In this document: positions 9,924 through 22,460 of the stretch, piece by piece | Position numbering within the stretch: the first letter of the stretch is position 1 | Layout: every line of letters begins with the position of its first letter | Assembly: GCA_036937835.1 (NCBI GenBank) | Contig: CM072876.1 | Location: forward strand, 2,894,001-2,958,000 | Source of the DNA: Pampus argenteus | Taxonomy: Eukaryota; Chordata; Actinopteri; Scombriformes; Stromateidae | Direction of reading: 5' to 3' | Length of the DNA: 64,000 nt | Notes under the pieces: model-generated | What the model saw: the letters and a program-made list of their open reading frames with translations, nothing else | What the model was told of the DNA's origin: nothing | The model's database searches: none | Made by a program: the position numbers and the translations under genes

Positions 9924-12900
9924 TACTCTTTTCTTCATACTCTGTTTATGCCGTAATCACAACTCCCAACTACCAATCATGTTGACAATCAAAACGCTGC
10001 TCACAGGTTGAGCTGCAGGTTGTAACGATCATGCAATCATCACGTCAGACTAATTACTCGATAATCAGTATGAACTTTAGCCTTAATAAAATAATAAAAA
10101 TAAAAATAAGAAAATCAGTTATTAAACATAACCTATCATGTGTTTCTAGGCATTTCCGTCACATTCCTCTAAGTGTCACGATGCTTATGTGGCTAAAAAG
10201 GAAAGATGTTACAGGAGAGACATTATATATTATATATATAGTCGACACAGACATCACCAAAATGTCCTGGATGAACATTTTGACAAGGAGGAGGACATTT
10301 TACTCACTCATTTCGGCACCCATATTTTGTCCCAGATGGTCCGGAAGTTTGAACCAGTGATTTGCTGCTCGCATGCCTACTTTTCTAACCTTGGGTGTGA
10401 GCTGCAAATGACAGAAGAAAGTTAGAGCAGCAGGAGAAGGAGGACAAGATATCACTTCTCTCCAAGAAGTGGAGCAACAGTAGAAAGATTGTAGAGGTGA
10501 CAGAATGATGCCGGAGATGAAAAAGTAAACACCACGTCGTTTTTGATTTGCAAATTTTCTCTGTTTTTATGCAAATATATCACAATAGTTGGTTGGGAAG
10601 ATTTGATCTTCCTTCAGTCAAGACAACACGAGCCGGATGGTTTCACTTTGTGCAAATGACTCGATATGAACATCAAGCTTTCTGCTTATGAAAGGAAATA
10701 TCTCACAGCAATCCAGAGACCCAGGGGTACTTCAGCGCTGACATGATTAATAACCCGGCACTTAAAATAGGCTTCAAAAATAATTATAAGAGATGGATGG
10801 GGAAGTGCGGTTTCTGAATCAGAATCACTTTAATTACAGAGTACGTGGAACATGGAGGGATTTGTGTTGGTGGGATTGGAGCAGAGATAAAGCAACAATA
10901 AAAAGGCAAAGCACTGCAGGGGAGTCACGCTCTGATACGGCTGAGACTCACCAGGGGAAACGCTTCTTAGTTAAGAGGAATGAATGTACAGAAAAGTGAT
11001 GTGAAAAACTGATGAAAGTTAGAAAGTTAGTTAAACTGGAAAAACCTGTCGCGTCTTCAATGATAAAATGTCATTTTGATTATGTCTGTTCTGCTTGGTA
11101 CAGGAGTTTGACAGCTAAATTTATGAACAGACTAATATGAGTCGGTATTTAATAAATGCTTCTCCTTGAACTCGTGCTGGTAGTGATGATTTCAGAAAGG
11201 TAGCTGCCAGCATATATCCTCTTCAAGAATGAAGGAGTAAAACTTTGAACGCAGGACTTCTACTTTTCTTTTTCATTTACTTATTAAACTATTTGAGTAT
11301 TATTTAATAATCATATAATAATAATTTGAGGTTTAGATGGACATGAAACTCTCCTGTTGAATCATAAGTACAAACATACTGTGATGTTGAAAATATCTGG
11401 TTCTTTGATAGAAAGTCAAAGTTAAAAGCCGTGTTGTTCACATAAATTATACAGTCACTGTAATAAATGTCATGTTTCATAAATATTCATGAAAAAAATT
11501 AACATGCAGCGCAACACAAACTCAATCTATTAGACACAGACTGGTGCACAGTTGCATATATATGTGTGTCACACACACACATACACACAGTCTTATGTAG
11601 CGCTGCAAGTTGGTTAGTATATTAATCTATTAGTCTGTTAACAGAAATTGTCATTATGTATTACAAATAGAATTTATTAATGAGAAGATGTGTGTATAGT
11701 ATAAAAAGCTGAAGTTTTGAATAAACACATTTATTTAGATATTTTCTGTTTTCCAATAACAATCTTCAAATCTTTAATGCTGATTGTGGCAGCGGTTTTC
11801 TGTTTCAGTCCACTGTCACTGTGTTGGTGTGGAGCGGAGGAGGCACGCAGCACGATTTCCATATTATCTACATACAGACGAGAACATCTCACACATCTAA
11901 AATCTAAACTCACTGTCCAGGCTGCACAGACGTTTCATACCGTTGTACATTTTCAGAATAATGTTGAAGTTAAAACTGATCAACTAGAGGACAAACTCAC
12001 AGTTCAGAGGTGAAGATTAAGTTTAAAATGGACACAAAAACCACAGCTCCTTCCATCCTCATCCATCCCGCAGTACCTTTCAGCCACTCACAAACCGCAC
12101 CATAATGATTTTCTCCATTCTTTAAATCCTAATGCAAACTTCAAAAGTCCCTCCCAAAGCCGTATTCCACTCTGCTGCCGGTCGGGAGGATGACCTGTGA
12201 AGGAGGGCAGAGATTTAGCCCAGATTTCAGAGTTCAGACGCTAATCGGAAGAGCCGGCGCTGCCCTGCCGACTGGCTGCAGACGCTGCCAGAATACTAAA
12301 CGGCTTCTTCAATGACTCAAGAGGCTGAAAGTGGCTGGAAATGTTTTAAAATTAGAATGAATTAAACAAAAGACTATCCACATTTTTTACTTTTAGCTCC
12401 ATACGGTGCAGAATGACTGATCCATTTTACTTTTGCTGCCTCCTGAAATCTCAGCAATTACTTTGTTGAGTACAATTATAGTCAGTGAAACCTTCAATAC
12501 ATTAATAAAAATCAAACAAATCTGCGGTCTTGTCGCCTGCTCACATGATTGGCTAACGTAGCACGCCATCAGATGCCATTTTTCACACATTAAAACATGG
12601 ACAGTGTTTCCTTGTTTAGTTGTGGAGGAAGTATATTAACAAAAAGAGAGACTTTGGCACTAAAATGACTGTAAAGTTGAACATTATCTACTTGATTTTA
12701 TTCATCTGGACAGCTGTAGCTTCACATTAGCATAATAACTTTTAAATATATATATTTTCATTATATTATGAAGGGATCTTCTTATGGTCTGCATGAACAA
12801 GAGGAATGATCTCAGCCTGTCCTTGATTAAAGAACAACTTTAATCAAGTCAATCAAGCTTTAAACCAATGAGACGTCAGGCAATAAAACATAGCATGAGG

Positions 12901-14519
12901 AACAGTTTCGGACTTATTCCCGGTACTCCTCAACCACCACCTCTGAGACCAACTTCCTGTCTGCTTTACTGGTTGCTGACAACAGTGGAAGTCTGCTCGG
13001 AGAAACCACTGACGTGACAGTCCTGCACTCATTAGGATCGACACCGAAGCTACGCTCTGATTGACTGCAATTTCCTGGCTGCTGAATTATGTGGGACTTC
13101 TCTCAACAGCTCAGTGGATATTTGTGTCAATCAGTCCCCGGCTGAGATATTTCCTGCCTCGGCAATGACAGGCTGCCCGGACTAGTAGGCTGTAACAGGC
13201 TCAGTAAGGGTCTATACTATAGGAACTATAGGTAAACATCAATAAAACAAGATGAATGCTGACTGCTGGATTTCTACAGAATATCTGCAGATGCTAAACT
13301 TGTATTTAGAGTCTATAGATGCTTCACATAACCACCGTTTTCCATCCACATCACGCCGTCTGAAGCTGGTAACATACATGATTTACATTGCACTGGCAAA
13401 AAGACCTCCATATGTCCGTAGCACCAGGTCCTAAAGTAATGTCAAGGTGCTCCTGCTGGTGCTGTATATGTGCATGTTTGTTTCACCTTCCTGAAAGTTA
13501 AAGTTCTCCATCCGTGGAATAAAACAGTCATGTCATGTCATGTCAAAAAGGGAAATAAGCACTATTCTCACCTGATAAATGGACATTTTGAGTCTCTGCT
13601 TCTCTTCCTGGCTTTTTATCTCTTGGCGGCATTTTTTCTTTTTTTTTTTTTTTCTTGGGAAATCAGAGAGACAGATGACTTTCTACTCCTCATTAGTCAT
13701 GTTATACACATGAAACAGCCCCTGCTATAATGAGGTACTGCATGCATGAAGACCTAGCAGCCTAGCAGCCTAGCAGCCCACATACCAGATCTTATGATTC
13801 AAACGCTACAGAGAAAAAAAAAACGAGATCCCAGGAGAGAAGATGTGGGGCGAACCACAAGGATTTGTCATGGTTCTTCTGTAGCTCTGGAGAAACGTGT
13901 CGTGAGAGGAGTGCAGAGACACTGAGGTTAAGCTGAATTATAAGGTGAAATAAGTGCTATAAGTAAGATAAAGTGAAGTCTATTGGCTGGTATTGTATGT
14001 TGTTACTATCAATTTATTGCCATTCAGTATTTTGTTTCTATCAAGTGCTCCCTGAAGCTTTGTCGTGTTTTTCATTGATTCACTTTTTATTGAAACAAAT
14101 TATCCAAATTGAGATTTATCTGATTAAGAGGAGACGAGGAAAAAGGCTGCTGCAAGAAAATTATACACAAGTTTAGACAAGTAGCGTCATTCTGTGGTGG
14201 TGTTTTATATCTTATCTGCTACAGGGAGCAGCAGGTGGGGATTCAGCGTTTTGCTCAGGGACTTTTTATCAACACTTGCTGATGTGATAACTCGATAACT
14301 GTCCTCTTACCTTGTTCTTTGGTTTTGTTTTCTGGTGTGTAAAGAGCAGCACAGCTTTGGTGTTCTCCCAATACAACTTCAAACTATCTGGTGTTGACGT
14401 CACTTAAACAGATCTCAACCTGAAACTGTCATTTTAAGGACAATAGTTGAGGTTTATCGTCACTTAAAAGGATAAGGTGCTATGTTTGGTACTACATTGC
14501 TCAGTCAGCTCTTCCAAAC
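9924..14519. other. intergenic, no gene seen
   Basis: Mostly AT-rich single-copy sequence. It holds decayed repeat ends near 10017-10080 and 11604-11660, a poly-T tract at 13637-13653 and a short 9-bp triplication (CTAGCAGCC) near 13757. The stretch at 10826-10850 (GAATCAGAATCACTTTAATT) resembles the tail of a fish retroelement. Frames of up to about 109 codons are unrecognised. Confidence 0.6.
12595..12835 (-). repeat. probable decayed fish interspersed repeat
   Basis: From ACAGTGTTTCCTTGTTTAG through GACTTTGGCACTAAAATGAC to GAAGGGATCTTCTTATGG this segment follows, in reverse, a consensus I remember from percomorph genomes whose other end is AAAGGATAGGTTCACAATT. The family is recalled and not checked by search. 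The end carrying that motif is missing here. Confidence 0.45.
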
Positions 14520-14985
14520 ATTAAAGGATAGGCTCACAATTACGTGACACATGCATGTAAAAGCTGCAAGTGTATATTGATTGGGAATATTGTCAACTTA
14601 ATCTCATCGGTTCAGGTAAGATCTGCAAAGCGGCTTTTCCCCAAGATCAGCAGTAACACGGAGTCAGAGTCAGCAGAGGGTGAAAACTTTGTCTCTGGCT
14701 GCTCGTTTAACCTTTATTTTGCTGAGCAGGCATGTTGTTCCTCAGAGCCTGAAAACATCCGTCAGTCTTAAATTAGATGCAAGATAATTCAGTTTGCTTT
14801 ATGCTCAGTTTTCAATCAAACAATCATCAGATCCATTGAAACATGTTTTTTTGGAAGTGACGGGAGGACAAATATCACAGTCCTTGAAGCTAATATGAAG
14901 CATCAACCACATCTATAAGCTTCAGATTCATTTTAAAACGCTGATAGCTGACAGACTTGGAAGACGTGTCAAGCTATCCTTTAAT
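14520..14985 (+). mobile_element. MITE-like element with perfect 12-bp terminal inverted repeats
   Basis: ATTAAAGGATAG at 14520-14531 is the exact reverse complement of CTATCCTTTAAT at 14974-14985. The enclosed 466 bp has no coding capacity. If the outer AT is a target-site duplication, the inverted repeats are 10 bp. Left subterminal sequence GGCTCACAATT and internal GAAGCTAATATGAAGC match a fish repeat I remember. The segment 14541-14740 recurs inverted at 17310-17520. Confidence 0.7.
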
Positions 14986-15594
14986 CTGAGGGATCACAGG
15001 ATGATTACAGGCCTTTTTCTTGTGAAATACTGGATAATTTCACTTCTACAGACCTCTAAAAGTCCTTCTAATGAAATAATGACAGAAAAAACCCTGAACT
15101 TTAACCCATAGGTCCTTTTTAAGGAGGTCACAAGCCAGAAAGGTTGTGCTAAAACATTTCTTGTGATAATTCTCCAAGACTTTATTGTATTCTCTGTTCA
15201 ATCTGCTGCTCTAAACAAATGGTTTCTAAATAACTGTCGCTATGGTTGTGGTGGAAATGAGGTTGGATTTAAGACATTTTGAGTCCTCCTGCTATCGCTG
15301 CTTGACATCAAACAGATTGAGGCGTTGCTGACCTGAAGGTTGGTAAATTGGGTTTGTGATTGGAAAGCAAGTTGATTTAAATCTAGCAGGGAAACACTCT
15401 GCACTGTTTTTAAGCAATACTCTTTTTTTTAAACAAGTTTAACTACTGTTAAGATAAACAGCTGATAGGACACTGATAATGGCTGTGGAGGTTCTCAGTC
15501 CATGTCACCAGAAAATTAAAGACCAAAATAATCCCGGCAGGTTGTTTGATTGTAAACACTTTGTCTTACTTCGACTGGGACTGCTGAAAGAGTT

Positions 15595-15780
15595 TCCAAA
15601 CTCTCTGATTCCAGCTTCTCAGATGTGAATATTTTCTGGTTTCTTTAGTCCTCTATGACAGTAAACTGAATATCTTTTGGTTGTGGATGAAATAAGACAT
15701 TTATGGATGTCATCTTTGGGATTTTTTTTACCATTTTATGACACTTAAAAGATCATCGTTAACTGCAGCCTTACAAAAAC
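15595..15780 (+). repeat. decayed dispersed element (same family as 8674-8900)
   Basis: Contains TTCCAGCTTCTCAGATGTGAA, GACAGTAAACTGAATATCTTT and a right end GTTAACTGCAGCC. The left terminal part is missing or too diverged to see. Confidence 0.6.
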
Positions 15781-17309
15781 ATACTGATGTTGGCATTAGG
15801 TTCAAAAATCCAGTATTGCTCTATTACATACTGGAGCCACATAGAGCTTACTACAAAGAAATCACAAAGTCTGTTACCACAGGCAAAGAGCTTGAGGCGA
15901 CTCTGCAGGTTTTCACGTTTTCTCATGTTTCCAGATAAAACTGAGGCACCGCTGGATTCGTGTTGGTCCCCACTGGCCTCGCACTAAATCCTACCAGAGA
16001 TTTTCTTCCTGTGCAGCTAAAAAACTAAAACACAAAATGGTAAATACATACAACGCTCCTGCTTTTAAAAGCCCGTTAAGTCAGATGTGACAGCACAAAG
16101 TGACCACAATTATCACCAATATGAAGATGAAGGTTTTGATATGGCACATGTCTTACAGATTATGTAATTCATGTTTACATGCATCAGGAAAGAACATGCC
16201 ATTTGTATGGTTTAGACAAACCCTGACAGACAATGCTAATGGGTCTTCACCAAGGGAGGTGTTGACCTAATCTCACTGAGCCTTAAACATTTTAATTAGC
16301 TGACAGCCGGCACACTGCAAAATGTCAAAGTATGATGTATTCTGGTATGAGCTGTTGAAGCCGAAAGACCTGAAGTGAGACGACAGATTAATCAAAGTTG
16401 ACGAGTTGATTCCCAAAATGTAACATGTGGAAAAAGTAGGTTTGTGTAGGAAGTGGTTTGGGATGTTGGGTCTACTTCAGAGTCAAAGAAACATGTGAAT
16501 AACCAGAAAACGAAGGAAAAACTACCCAAACCCAACATGCAGAAACTCATTTTCAAACAGGGAGACCTGAGAAGTGGGGCCTGAGGTCGATACAAGCACA
16601 AACACTGATGCACTATCAATTAATTCAATGAATTACAGCCACATGTACAGTGATCAATGGTCTTAGGTTAATTAATAATCGATATATGAAGCCTACAAAC
16701 CTATAAAGACTGAAAAATCATTATCATATAATATAATTTCTGATTGTACCGAGTTACAGCAGCTAGACAGAAATAGAAGTCATGACTTTTATTTCTACTT
16801 CGCTCACATAATCTGCACCTCTATTCATATAAAGTATTAATCTGTCCTAATTACAATATAATTATGACATTTTCCCTTTTAGCCTTTATTTTTTTAAATA
16901 TGAGAAAGGTAACAGCTAAAAATAATGCAATAAACATGAGGCGTTTTCACCACTTCTGGATTTCCAAAGTAAACAAAAGAGCTTTTGGTGAAATTTCCAA
17001 CCTGGTTTAGTGATTTCATGATCTCTGACCCCCTGCAGGAGGAACAGTCCCGCCTGGTGTCACTGTGCTCATCTCTTACTCTCCCAAGCAGCTGTTTTTC
17101 TTCTCAAAGTCTAATTTATGTATCAGTGAACATTGTTGCTGCTCAGCCTCCAGGATCACAGCATGCAAATCCTTTTAATTGTATACAGTTTATTCCTCTT
17201 TCCCTTTAAGCTATGGTTTGATTGCAAAGTGTGTGTGTCCTCTTTAATTGGCTGAGATGCAGTAAAGTCGACCACTAATATTAAATCCAAACAGGGTTTC
17301 GGTCAGCAA

Positions 17310-17520
17310 AACTTCTCTGTGAAAATAAAAAGGTTAAATTAGCAGCCAAAGACAAATCATTCACCCTCTGCTGACTCTGACTCTCCGCGTTACTGCTGAC
17401 CTCGGTCGGTCGCTGCAGAGGGAAAAGGCCAATTTGCAGCTTCTCATCTAAACAGATGAGCTTAAGCTGCCAATATTCCCAATCAATACCTACTAGCAGC
17501 TTTTACATAAATGTGTCATG
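17310..17520 (-). repeat. inverted relative of the 14.5-kb MITE-like element
   Basis: Read on the minus strand it follows 14541-14740: TGACACAT, GTAAAAGCTGC, ATTGATTGGGAATATTG, then CAGAGTCAGCAGAGGGTGAA, TTGTCTYTGGCTGCT and TTTAACCTTT. Identity looks like 70-80 percent by eye. No terminal ATTAAAGGATAG was found on this copy. Confidence 0.75.
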
Positions 17521-17654
17521 TACTGTTAACAGTTTTTTAAAATGGATTTCTTGCAGCGACAATGAATGAAAACAATGAAATCTGTAAAATACCTGCACCT
17601 TTAAGTCTACATGTGCCGTTTAATGCCAACATGCCAATTTTTTATTGTTTCTGC

Positions 17655-17800
17655 CTCTCAGTTTTGAGGATCTGCTGCTTTTCTCTGTTTTCCTTTTTTT
17701 TTTTTAAACACTTTTATCTCATAGACTAAACTCATAAAAAAAAGTAATCAGATTAAACTATAATAAAAAAGCCATTTGCTGTAGCTCCTGTTAATTTATG
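17655..17800 (+). repeat. decayed dispersed element fragment
   Basis: TTTTGAGGATCTGCTGCTTTT and the following poly-T and TAGACTAAAC segments match the internal part of the dispersed family seen at 8674-8900. Confidence 0.45.
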
Positions 17801-19307
17801 CCATCTTCAACAACTGAATAGCAGTGGCTAAAAGCTATAAAGACAAGTGACGCATCATCTGAATGCTAATAATGTTGATATTGACAGAGAAACCATGGCA
17901 ACAGTGTTTCACACAGCAGGTATGAGCTGAAACTAAGCACATTAATCTTCTCTCGGTGCTTACGGAGCAGAAAACATCGACATGCTCACATATTAACAAA
18001 CATCCTTCACGAAGAAAAGCAAACAAGCTTTTTGTGTTGCATGCGAGTCGAAGCTTCAAGTAATTTAAAGCTGAGATTCAGCTCGGCAAGGATTATTTTA
18101 TTCATAATTAATCCAAATTTACTCAAAGTTCCTGCTTCACATTTATATTGCTTCACTTTTCAGAAGAAAATCTGGGATCTTTATGTGCGCAAAATTAGAA
18201 AATTAAGTTTTACCTGATCAGGTTTAGCAATTATTGCAAACAGAAATGTATATTCACTGTGAAAAGTATAAACTCTACAAACTCTAAACTTTATCAGCAG
18301 TTTGATAATAATAATAATAATACTAAAAGAAGGTAATAATAATTAAGACCAGACATATGTTTCATCTGATTTTTAGAAATATTTAGTTTTGATTTAATTT
18401 CAATTTCCTTCAGCTGCCAATCAGAAGTTGTTTGGGGTTTTTACTTTTTTTACTTTTGTTTATGTAAAAATTCAAACATCATATGAAAAATGCCAAAAAT
18501 GAGAATATATTCTAGCTCTTTGTTTTTGGCTAATATCCATTGTGATCATATATCCATATAAAAAGTCAATTTTCAGCTGTATCTTAGCTGAGGCATTTTC
18601 TAGATATTAAAAGTAAGTAAGTATTTTTCTTTTTTTCATCATCTCAAGGGGATGTCTAAGACGAACAGCTTTGGGTCAAAGTTTAAAATTTAAATTTAAA
18701 ATTAGCTCTATTTCCTTTTTAAGATGCTCCCAATACGCCTGCAGTGTTGGACAGACATATAATGTATGAGAGTGTCCTGAGTGGCCAAAACCCCTCCAAC
18801 ATAATAAATAAAAGTTTTCATGTTTATCTATTCTGACCAGAGTTATTGACTATTATATATTTTATCCCATTATCAGAAATTACAGCTGCCTTTTTCCCTT
18901 TAAGATCCCTAAACTTTATTCCTAGGAATTTGTGTTGAAATGCTCTATATATATATATATAATTTGTTTCTTCAACTTTTTTTGATTTTTTCTGAAAAGC
19001 TGTGCTATACTAGAAGATTATCTTAATATGTACTTTACTTTTCTGAAAGTCTGACTTGTAGAAATGTAAAATGAGAAAATAAAAAATATATAAAACAATA
19101 AACAATACAACAATGAAATTATAATTATAAAACAATGATCATAAAATAATAAAATAATAATATTAATAATACAATAGACTGAAATTAGGGAAAAAATTAG
19201 GGAAAAAATACAAATAAAATTGTGAAAAAGTAAAAAAAAAAAAAGGAATAAAATAAATAATGTCTATAAATCATTATTAATCAAACTCCAGGTTGGTTTT
19301 AAGTTTA

Positions 19308-19369
19308 GTATGTATGTATGTATGTATGTATGTATGTATGTATGTATGTATGTATGTATGTATGTATGA
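19308..19369. repeat. GTAT microsatellite
   Basis: About fifteen GTAT units in the intergenic region. Confidence 0.92.
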
Positions 19370-22317
19370 AATATAAATGTAGCAGAAATGTGTTAAATGG
19401 CTCAGAAAAAGAAACCCAATAATCAGAAACACCTCTGCAGCAGCTCGATACCTCGTAACGCCAACACGGTGAGGGCCGAATGACCTGGTCAATACTTTAA
19501 CTGAGAACGTCTAAATGACATCTGACAGAAATAAAGTCCTCGAGCATCTCTTGAGGCTCTCCGACTATTTGAAACATGATCTTTGAAAGCATCAATGCGT
19601 GAACCTACATTTATATTCTCTCCTACTTTCCTTCGTTTTGGTGAAATTATTGAGTCTGAGGAATTTAGACGTTCAAACACAAGAAGAGCTCATAAACAAA
19701 CATGTTTATCATTATTCATGAAGCATTAGCCCTGCGGCGAAGTGTGTGTTGGTGATGACAGTCTTATGCAGATGATAAGTAGAATTTTAATACTGCCGAT
19801 GATGAAATTTATGGTCTGTGCACATTTTGTGCAAGCAAATGAACTCTTTATCACTACCCTCATTTTATAAATCAATTTTTTAAGTGTTTCTTGGACAAAC
19901 AAACAAACAAACAAACAAAGGAGCTCTTTTTCTTTGCGCTGTTGTGAGGTTGGCATCACGTTTGTATTGTCTGAGTTATTTCAATCATTTTATTCATATG
20001 TGGCTTGTCTTTTCTTTCTTGTTTTATTGATCAGTGTCATTTTAAAGTATTTATTTTATTGTTGATGTTGTGTTGTTTTTCGCAGCCTTTAATCAAGAGC
20101 ATTTCCCAAAAACCTACAGCTCAACGTGGGCTAACTATCAGACAAATTTACGTTTAAATTTAAGGCATTTAGTAAGTTCTCTTACTGAGACTGTTTTCTT
20201 AAACTTGATTTTTTATAAGATATTGTTAAACACGTCAAACACATTTTTTTTTTTTATAACCAGTGAACTTGAGCTTGTCGCAGTTTCTTCGACCGAATCA
20301 GTGAATTCACATCTTTGTAAGGTGCTGCTCTGTTTGGCTGCCCTTCCTGTCAGGTGAAAAGTGATCAATAAAGAATGACAAAAGCTATAAAGAGGTTCAA
20401 ACTCACAGTGATTGTATGGAGGCATTCATGCTCAGCTGCACTCTGGACAAAGACAATTGCAGACAATCTGAAGAGCTCCTATTACTGCTCCTATTACTGC
20501 TCGAGAATAGCTTACTATTTGTTCGGCTGCATTGGAGAGAGGGAAGTAATGGAAATTTCACTCTCGAGTGAATTAAGAAGGGCCTGACAAAAGGTTGGAT
20601 CAAACCAACCAGTAACACATAAAAATGACACAAGGAAAGTCCTCATTGTTCACTTTGCTCCAAAGGCTTGTTAAGAAATCCCCACAGCGGCCGACACGCA
20701 AAGCAAAGGTCACAATTATCCTTGATAGATTGAAACTGAAATTTAGATTTACCTGACATGCTCGGCTAAATTAGGAGAAAACATTTATTATTTATCATTA
20801 TGCGTTGAGGTAAATGGAAATTAGGGGGGAAAAAATGGAATTGGAAAATCATTTGGCATCAAAGTAGAGTAGAAAACAGCTAAGTTGTTTATATATGTTT
20901 GGCATAGTTCGTCAGTTTAATCCATTTAGAAATACTTTCTTATCCAGTATTGGACTCAAGTTGAAGGAAGTAACGGTCAAGAAGCAGCAGCAGGTGTAGC
21001 AGCAGTTTAAAAAGGACAGAGGATCGAACCCTGAGCAACAACATAAGTCATCCCACATGCAATTCCCTCACCGCCTAACTAATCACCAACTGTAACATCA
21101 CAGTGAGCAACCAAGGCAGCAAATACAATAATGCCAATAAACTTCACCTACAAAAAAACAAGCAAACAAAATCTGCTGCAGTGTCTTTAAAGACGTTTTG
21201 GAAATACAAATATTTGTTAACCAGCTGTTAAACCTCAAGCCTTTATGCAGGTATACCAACAACTAATACCCAAACCAGTCATTTAATTGATTGGCTGACG
21301 GACAAATTAATCAATACCATATACACCAATACCTATCAATCTGACATTTTAAACAATAGCCAAATGAACAATAGTATCAGTAGCTACAGTAGTCACACCC
21401 TGTACTCTGATACACAAAAAAACCCTGAAGTTTAGGTTCGTTCATCAGCTCTGATCTGAATCTAAATGAGGTTCAGGTGCAAAGTGGCGACAAAGTGAGA
21501 CAATAACAAACAGCTCGGTCCGTTTCATTTAGAAATAGTCAATTGGCTCTTCGAGTGAATCATCAATTGGCTCGCAGGTTTCACTTGAAAATGTCCATAT
21601 TGATGAAGAGGTCACTGGGTGGGGAAGCCTTTTAACAGACATGAAGTTCCCTGCCGACGTGCATTCATTACTACTTGTGTTCTTGACAAATGAAGGTCGT
21701 TAATGAGGAGTCGAGAGCACCTGGTACCGACGGTCACAACGAGAAGCCTGAACCGAAAGAGCAGCCAGCGGGAAGCCCTGGAGGACAGACGCTGGCTGTC
21801 GAATTAGTCTGAACTAAAGATGAAATCATCCGTTTACTGGACTGTCCATTTGCTCTTTGTCCTATTTTGGAAATCAATGTTTGTGAATTTTAATGCACTG
21901 ATTAAAATAAATCATCTGCAGGTCACGCCATGAAAAAACAAGAGAAATGTGCAGTTTCACTAGCAGAGACCCTAATTGCCCAGTAGAGCGTGTATGTATT
22001 GCTGATAACGGCGCTCATATCGTATATTGAGATTGATGGATGCCGCCTCTTCCTCCGCTGTGTATTTCCACTGAGATGCAATGAGTCAACTGAACGTGAC
22101 TGAAGTGAAAATAATGCTGTTATCTCCCAATGATGCACAAACCTGTAAAATTAAGATGAATAAGAAGAAATTGTCCTTAATTTACAGTTTTATATTTATT
22201 ATCCTGCTTGTACGCTCATAGAGCAGCCGAGTGGGCGAGACATGGCAATGACTGGATGTTTGTAGAGGTTATTTAGGGTAAGAACCACCAAAGACGTACA
22301 TTAAACACCATTATTTT

Positions 22318-22460
22318 ATTTGCAACTAAGATTATTTTCGTTATCGCTTATTTTATTTATTAGTCGGTTGATCTATTTGCTTGCAATTGTTCTCATTGTG
22401 AGTTTATATTTGCAGATTTAGTGGATTTTGGGCATTTTTATATTATGTCCTATTTGAAGT
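22318..22460 (-). repeat. decayed dispersed element fragment
   Basis: TTTGCAACTAAGATTATTTTC, TTATTAGTCGGTTGATC and TGGATTTTGGGC match the terminal and subterminal segments of the dispersed family. Confidence 0.5.

Noticed and set aside
9546..9938. 130-codon Tyr-Leu-Ser-Ile repeat frame
   Set aside because: Translation of the GATA/GATG array.
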